DNA of 9,115 nucleotides from Bacillota bacterium. GTDB taxonomy: Bacteria > Bacillota > Clostridia > Clostridiales > Clostridiaceae. Below are positions 5,541 through 9,115 of the stretch, piece after piece (position 1 is the first letter of the stretch; each line of letters begins with the position of its first letter). Under the pieces are notes generated by a model. That model was not told the DNA's origin, searched no databases, and worked only from the letters and a program-made list of their open reading frames with translations. Location: NCBI GenBank assembly GCA_023440105.1, contig JAEXSY010000082.1, positions 1 to 9,115 of the forward strand, written 5' to 3'. Made by a program: the position numbers and the translations under genes.

Positions 5541-6833
5541 ATGAATAAAAAGACTATAGCTTTATTGATAGCGGGAATTGTTCTGGTAGGACAAATTACT
5601 GTAGTACAAGCTGCGCCTGCATATATTGAAAAAAGACAGGAACAGATGAGAGAAAATGAAAAAAGAATAGACAGCCTAGAAAATAAGGTTAATGAGGTGA
5701 ATAACAGTAAAAAAGCCGTTTCTGATGAAATAAGTACATTGCAAGGAAATATAAATGCTAGATATTCAGAAATAGCATCAGAACAAGCGGTTATCAATGA
5801 TATAGAAAGTAAAATAACTGCATCTGAAAATAAAATTAATACTATTCAAGGGGAAATAGTAAAGGTTGAAAAGGAAATTGAGATAGTTAAGGTAAATATT
5901 TCTGAAAAGGAAAAAGAAATTAAATATAAGGAAGAGCTTCTAGGAAAAAGGCTTAGAAATCTATACAAAAATAATGTTTATGAAAAATTTGTTGTAGTAC
6001 TAATGGAGAGTGAAGGTCTAAGCGATTTAGTTTCTCGTGTTGCAACTATTAGCAGGGTGATTATTACTGATAATGCCTTAATTAATGAAATTGAAAATCT
6101 CAAAGCCCAATTAATGGCTGATAAAGAAAAGCTAGATAGCCAGGCTCAGGAGCTGGAGGTAAATAAGCAGAAGGTGCTTGAAGAGCAAGCTAGCCTTAAA
6201 GGTGCCAAGGCAGAGAGAGAAGAAAAGAAAAAGCAATTAAATGCTAAAATAGAAGAACTTAGGGCTTTAGAAGCTGAGCAGCAGAGTAAGTATGCAAATC
6301 TTAGTGCGGAAGAAAAGAGTTTAAAAGCTGAAATCCATGAAATAGATGAAATCAACGAGGAGCTTCAGGCTCAGATGGATAGGTTCATGGCAGAGCTTAA
6401 TAAAAGTAATCAAGGGTCCAATAATAGTGGACAACCTTCTAATAATAATGGATACATAAGACCAGCTAATGGGAGAGTTTCTTCTGAGTATGGTTATAGA
6501 ACAAACCCTGTTACTGGGATATACAAGCTTCATGCAGGAATTGATATTGCTGCATCTACAGGAAGTCCAGTTTATGCGACAAGAGGTGGAACTGTTGCTT
6601 TTTCAGGATTGATGGGGGGCTATGGTAATGTGGTTATAATTAATCATGGTAATGGTGTTCAAAGTCTCTATGCCCACAATAGTGCTTTAAAGGTATCTAC
6701 TGGTCAACAGGTTAGCCAAGGACAGATAATATCTTTGGTAGGAAGCACAGGAAATAGTACTGGGCCCCATCTCCATTTTGAAATTAAAGTAAATGGACAA
6801 CCTACGAATCCAAGAAGTCTTGTGAATTTCTAA
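5541..6833 (+). CDS. Secreted coiled-coil M23 peptidoglycan endopeptidase, PcsB/EnvC-like
   Basis: A 430-aa exported cell-wall hydrolase. A signal peptide (KK, hydrophobic 6-22, likely cut after VQA at 24) leads to a long coiled coil (about 28-287, rich in E, K, I and N heptads). Within it, a stretch around 147-175 with FVVVLMESEGLSDLVSRV matches the conserved core of PcsB-like N-terminal domains, which in other bacteria contact FtsEX or auto-inhibit the enzyme. An Asn/Ser/Gly/Gln linker (about 288-304) precedes the M23 domain (about 306-430). The zinc and catalytic residues are all present: H331 and D335 (HxxxD), H379 in LYAHN, and H410/H412 (HLH). It should cut peptide cross-bridges during division, growth or sporulation. 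No ftsEX genes are nearby. It is a single-gene unit with its own promoter and terminator. Confidence 0.93.
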   Translation: MNKKTIALLIAGIVLVGQITVVQAAPAYIEKRQEQMRENEKRIDSLENKVNEVNNSKKAVSDEISTLQGNINARYSEIASEQAVINDIESKITASENKINTIQGEIVKVEKEIEIVKVNISEKEKEIKYKEELLGKRLRNLYKNNVYEKFVVVLMESEGLSDLVSRVATISRVIITDNALINEIENLKAQLMADKEKLDSQAQELEVNKQKVLEEQASLKGAKAEREEKKKQLNAKIEELRALEAEQQSKYANLSAEEKSLKAEIHEIDEINEELQAQMDRFMAELNKSNQGSNNSGQPSNNNGYIRPANGRVSSEYGYRTNPVTGIYKLHAGIDIAASTGSPVYATRGGTVAFSGLMGGYGNVVIINHGNGVQSLYAHNSALKVSTGQQVSQGQIISLVGSTGNSTGPHLHFEIKVNGQPTNPRSLVNF

Positions 6834-6837
6834 ATAT

Positions 6838-6880
6838 AACTTCGAAGGGTAATTAACCCTTCGGAGTTTTGTTTTATTTT
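6838..6880 (+). terminator. Strong intrinsic terminator of the M23 gene
   Basis: A 13-bp stem with one G-U pair (6838-6850 with 6856-6868) and loop AATTA is followed by a T-rich run to 6880. It begins five bases after the stop codon. Confidence 0.9.
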
Positions 6881-6968
6881 AGGGAGTTTGATTATAAAAC
6901 TATCTATAAAATTAATAAGAACAGTTGTATGTTTTATATTGAAAACCATAGCTTTAGGGAATACTTAT

Positions 6969-6979
6969 AGTGTCACACT
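6969..6979. repeat. Short palindrome AGTGTCACACT
   Basis: Five-base arms around a central C in the gap before the cysteine-rich gene. It is about 140 bp upstream of that start, so a regulatory role is only possible. The rest of the gap (6881-7050) shows nothing else I can name. Confidence 0.25.
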
Positions 6980-7056
6980 GAATGAGGCTATACATGTAGA
7001 TATTTTTATATTAACTATATTTAATTAGTGGATAATCTTCTATAAATACATAATTG

Positions 7057-7069
7057 TTGTTGTCAACAA
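7057..7069. promoter_or_regulatory. Palindrome TTGTTGTCAACAA just upstream of the Cys-rich gene
   Basis: Six-base arms around one base, overlapping the likely -35 region (TTGTTG 7054-7059) of a promoter whose -10 would be TATGAT (7078-7083, 18-base spacer). A repressor binding here would block that promoter. The half-sites resemble the TTGTTAA-type of Rex, but the spacing does not match. Confidence 0.35.
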
Positions 7070-7108
7070 AAGTCCTTTATGATAAATTATTTTAGAGGAC
7101 GTGATTAT

Positions 7109-7276
7109 GTGAAAAATAATGGTATATATCTTAAGGATAAGCCGGAATATGAGGATTATTCAGAAAATGTAATGACAAGACCTTCCTGCTGTGCAGTTAA
7201 TAAGGATACTAAAGCCTGTGGCTGTTCAGGAAGCGGCAAGGGATGCTGCCAAAGGCTTGAGCTTAAGAATAAATAA
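7109..7276 (+). CDS. Small cysteine-rich protein of unknown function (55 aa)
   Basis: The frame is open from ATG 7079, but that ATG overlaps the probable -10 TATGAT and has no ribosome binding site. GTG 7109 is preceded at nine bases by AGAGGA (7094-7099), so I choose it, giving 55 aa. There is no signal peptide or membrane helix. The C-terminal half carries six cysteines in the pattern CC-x8-CxC-x6-CC (27, 28, 37, 39, 46, 47) with Gly/Ser/Lys between, followed by a charged tail. Such spacing suggests metal or cluster binding, or redox chemistry, but I recognise no family. It stands alone between a terminator and a hairpin, so it is probably its own transcript. That it is translated is likely but not proven. 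Confidence 0.65.
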   Translation: MKNNGIYLKDKPEYEDYSENVMTRPSCCAVNKDTKACGCSGSGKGCCQRLELKNK

Positions 7277-7280
7277 GTAG

Positions 7281-7312
7281 TCTTAAACCATCAAAATACT
7301 GATGGTTTAAGA
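7281..7312. terminator. 13-bp hairpin after the Cys-rich gene, no T run
   Basis: A perfect stem (TCTTAAACCATCA 7281-7293 with TGATGGTTTAAGA 7300-7312) has a 6-base loop and begins four bases after the stop codon. Neither strand has a T run beyond it, so it is either a weak terminator or a 3' stabilising hairpin; read-through into the next gene is possible. Confidence 0.55.
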
Positions 7313-7382
7313 TCTACATATTAAATATATATTAAATGTGAATTGTTTGAAAAAACAGTTACTTTCTTATAATTATTTACGT

Positions 7383-7416
7383 TATAATATATAATAGTGT
7401 AATATTATTCGGGAGG
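7383..7416 (+). promoter_or_regulatory. Possible -10 boxes and ribosome binding site of the anchored protein gene
   Basis: Two TATAAT hexamers (7383-7388 and 7390-7395) lie upstream of GGAGG (7412-7416), which is eight bases from GTG 7425. I find no convincing -35 at the right distance, so the promoter is tentative, but the ribosome binding site clearly fixes the GTG start. Confidence 0.45.
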
Positions 7417-7424
7417 TATAAACC

Positions 7425-8234
7425 GTGGGAAAGCCAAGTATTTTTAGCAAAGAGTACCAGAAACATAAAAAAAGAAGACAAAAAAAGATAGCTTTCCTTG
7501 TTCTGTTCCTAATGGTAATAATTTTATTTTTTGCGTATGTTAGTCCAGTATCCCAATTAATTAAGGGAAGTTCCCTTTATAAGGAGCTCCAGGCCAAATA
7601 TAAAGACAACGGATCTACTGAAAAGCAACAGGAGGGTGTTGTCTCCAATAGCGGTAATAACGGGGATTCTCAGGAGGATAAAGAGTCTAATGAGGAAGAG
7701 AATACTGCTGAGGATAAATATTTTGAGATATCACTGACCGAAGGTAAGGAGGGAAAAGCTTATTATAAGGAAAGTGATGGTAAGATTATTTTTCTATCAT
7801 ATTCCGGTGGGGAAGGCTTTCAATATGAAGTTAGCCCATCTAAGGAAAAAATGATGATTTTTGATGTGAATGATCAGAATATTTATGAGATAGAAGCAGA
7901 GAGTGCTATTAAGAATCTAACCTATGAGTATTATACTACCACTAAAGGAAGTAAAATTAATAAATCTAATACTCTAACCTCTAATCCTGAATATCTTTGG
8001 CATGGCTCGCCAAGATACATATCAGAGAATAGGATTGTGTATAAAAGTCATCTGCCATGGTTAAACTCAGCTAATGAGTACATATGGATTATAGATACTA
8101 ATACTATGGGTTACTCGTATATTAATAGTTCTAAAGGAAAGGTTATTAATTTTGGAAGCTTATCAGAAGAAGGTCTTCAGGTTACCATTGATGGAGTAAA
8201 TAGAATTCTTTTAGAAAATGGTAGTCTAAGATAA
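7425..8234 (+). CDS. Single-pass membrane-anchored protein, unknown function
   Basis: A 269-aa protein started at GTG. The N-terminus is very basic (KHKKRRQKK at 13-21), followed by one membrane helix (about 22-38), so the positive-inside rule puts the rest outside. Then comes a low-complexity, acidic, Gln/Asn/Ser-rich linker (about 60-97) and a C-terminal domain (about 98-269) rich in Tyr, Ile and beta-type segments. Pieces such as SPSKEKMMIFDVNDQNIY and EYIWIIDTNTM look like single blades of TolB-like propellers, but the domain is too short for a complete propeller, so this is only a hint. It has no cysteines and no catalytic motif I can name. It lies 125 bp upstream of tig, which has its own promoter. 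A sensor or envelope role is a guess. Confidence 0.8.
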   Translation: MGKPSIFSKEYQKHKKRRQKKIAFLVLFLMVIILFFAYVSPVSQLIKGSSLYKELQAKYKDNGSTEKQQEGVVSNSGNNGDSQEDKESNEEENTAEDKYFEISLTEGKEGKAYYKESDGKIIFLSYSGGEGFQYEVSPSKEKMMIFDVNDQNIYEIEAESAIKNLTYEYYTTTKGSKINKSNTLTSNPEYLWHGSPRYISENRIVYKSHLPWLNSANEYIWIIDTNTMGYSYINSSKGKVINFGSLSEEGLQVTIDGVNRILLENGSLR

Positions 8235-8267
8235 AATTATCACCAATATGATAAAATATAGTTTAAT

Positions 8268-8292
8268 AATATTTGTAAATAAAACAAATATT
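8268..8292. repeat. Inverted repeat overlapping the tig promoter
   Basis: AATATTTGT (8268-8276) and ACAAATATT (8284-8292) are perfect 9-bp arms seven bases apart. The repeat covers the proposed -35 and most of the spacer of the tig promoter. No T run follows, which argues against a terminator and favours an operator, or chance in AT-rich DNA. Confidence 0.4.
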
Positions 8293-8302
8293 GTGATATA
8301 AT
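8273..8302 (+). promoter_or_regulatory. Promoter of tig (extended -10)
   Basis: TTGTAA (8273-8278, four of six -35 bases), an 18-base spacer, then TGA followed by a perfect TATAAT (8297-8302). Transcription would start near 8309, giving a leader of about 50 nt with AGGAGG at 8345-8350. Confidence 0.65.
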
Positions 8303-8359
8303 AACATAGTTAGTAATGAAATATTATTAACTTCACGTATTTTTAGGAGGAATTATTTA

Positions 8360-9115
8360 ATGAACGTAAAACTTACAAAAATAGAGACTAATGTTATTGA
8401 ATTAGAAGTAACTGTTGATGCAGCAAAATTTAATGAAGCTATAAAAAAAGCTTATAAGAAAAATGTTAAAAGCTTTAATGTACCAGGATTCAGAAAGGGA
8501 AAGGTTCCTATGAACGTAGTTAAGCAGTACTATGGCACAGGAGTTCTTTTAGAGGATGCTGTACAATTTGCTGTAGAGGAGTCCTATCCTGAGGCTCTTA
8601 ATCAAAATGATGTTAATCCAGTAGATTATCCTGAAATTGATATTGTTGAAGTAGAAGAAGGTAAGGACTTAGTTTACAAGGCTAAAGTTACTGTGATGCC
8701 AGAGGTTGAATTAGGAGATTATAAGAACATAGATATTAATAAGGTAAGCTATGAAGCTACTGAAGAGGATGTTAATAGCCAGCTTAAAGCTATGCAGGAA
8801 AAAAACGCAAGAGTTGAGGTTAAAGCGGAAGGCGAAGCTCAAAATGGAGATATCGCTGTTATAGATTTCAAGGGCTTTATTGATGGTATTGCCTTTGAAG
8901 GTGGAGAAGGTCACGATTATCCGCTAGAAATAGGCTCTGGTTCATTTATTGCTGGTTTTGAAGAGCAATTAGTAGGTGCTAAGGTAGGAGAAACTAAGAA
9001 TGTTTCAGTTACCTTCCCAGAGAATTATGGAAAAGAAGATTTAAATGGTAAGGCAGCAACTTTTGAAGTTACAATAAAAGAAATAAAGTCAAAGGAGCTT
9101 CCTGAACTAGATGAT
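8360..9115 (+). CDS. tig: Trigger factor, N-terminal and PPIase parts (partial, runs off window)
   Basis: The frame is open from ATG 8360 to the last base, 252 codons of a protein usually about 430 aa. Trigger factor is the ribosome-bound chaperone and peptidyl-prolyl isomerase that meets nascent chains at the exit tunnel. The ribosome-binding signature GFRKGKVP is at 43-50 within the N-terminal domain (1 to about 115). The FKBP-type isomerase domain spans about 163-242 (GDIAVIDFKGFIDG, PLEIGSGSFIAGFEEQLVG, FPENYG). The C-terminal chaperone arm begins at the right edge. AGGAGG ends nine bases before the ATG. In many Firmicutes clpP and clpX follow tig; whether they do here lies outside the window. 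Confidence 0.97.
   Translation, partial: MNVKLTKIETNVIELEVTVDAAKFNEAIKKAYKKNVKSFNVPGFRKGKVPMNVVKQYYGTGVLLEDAVQFAVEESYPEALNQNDVNPVDYPEIDIVEVEEGKDLVYKAKVTVMPEVELGDYKNIDINKVSYEATEEDVNSQLKAMQEKNARVEVKAEGEAQNGDIAVIDFKGFIDGIAFEGGEGHDYPLEIGSGSFIAGFEEQLVGAKVGETKNVSVTFPENYGKEDLNGKAATFEVTIKEIKSKELPELDD

Noticed and set aside
5498..5797. Minus-strand frame of 99 codons across the start of the M23 gene
   Set aside because: It is antisense to the signal peptide and coiled-coil region; its apparent hydrophobicity comes from the complement of Glu/Lys codons.
8711..8914. Minus-strand frame of 67 codons inside tig
   Set aside because: Antisense shadow of the trigger factor gene.

Overview
The base composition is strongly AT-rich, the ribosome binding sites are near-consensus AGGAGG, and the gene families (short-form ThiI, a membrane-anchored TcaA/YvbJ-like protein, a PcsB-like coiled-coil M23 hydrolase, trigger factor) together point to a low-GC Firmicute, most likely a member of the Clostridia. 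I cannot name the species. It looks like ordinary chromosome: I see no insertion sequence, phage gene, CRISPR array, tRNA or rRNA.

Layout, left to right. (1) The last 82 codons of thiI (+), closed by an intrinsic terminator. (2) A two-gene alpha-glucan operon (+): a cytoplasmic GH13 alpha-glucosidase (338-2020), then a lipoprotein GH13 alpha-amylase (2052-3566). Its promoter carries a perfect 16-bp palindrome of LacI/CcpA type between the -35 and the extended -10. (3) A convergent gene (-) for a TcaA/YvbJ-like single-pass membrane protein. It shares one bidirectional terminator with the amylase and most likely starts at TTG 4834, not at the upstream ATG. (4) About 0.7 kb of very AT-rich DNA without a convincing gene. 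It holds the tcaA-like promoter, a terminator-like hairpin facing left with no visible parent gene, two AAGTCGAAA elements resembling Spo0A boxes, and three copies of GGTAAATATTA. (5) A secreted coiled-coil plus M23 peptidoglycan hydrolase (5541-6833, +) with a strong terminator. (6) A 55-aa cysteine-rich protein, best started at GTG 7109. (7) An unrecognised membrane-anchored protein (7425-8234). (8) The first 252 codons of tig (trigger factor), running off the right edge.

How they work together: the two GH13 enzymes form a plausible pathway. The surface-anchored amylase cuts alpha-glucans to oligosaccharides, which are imported by a transporter not in this window, and the cytoplasmic glucosidase releases glucose. 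The palindrome suggests one local regulator and/or catabolite repression. The TcaA-like protein and the M23 hydrolase both act at the envelope but have their own promoters. The other genes look like independent units.

I found no clearly new multi-gene system. The items most worth a second look are the operator-promoter architecture of the GH13 operon, the zinc-ribbon-less TcaA-like protein with its start inside the promoter if mis-annotated, the orphan terminator and repeats in the 0.7-kb gap, and the two unrecognised small or anchored proteins upstream of tig.
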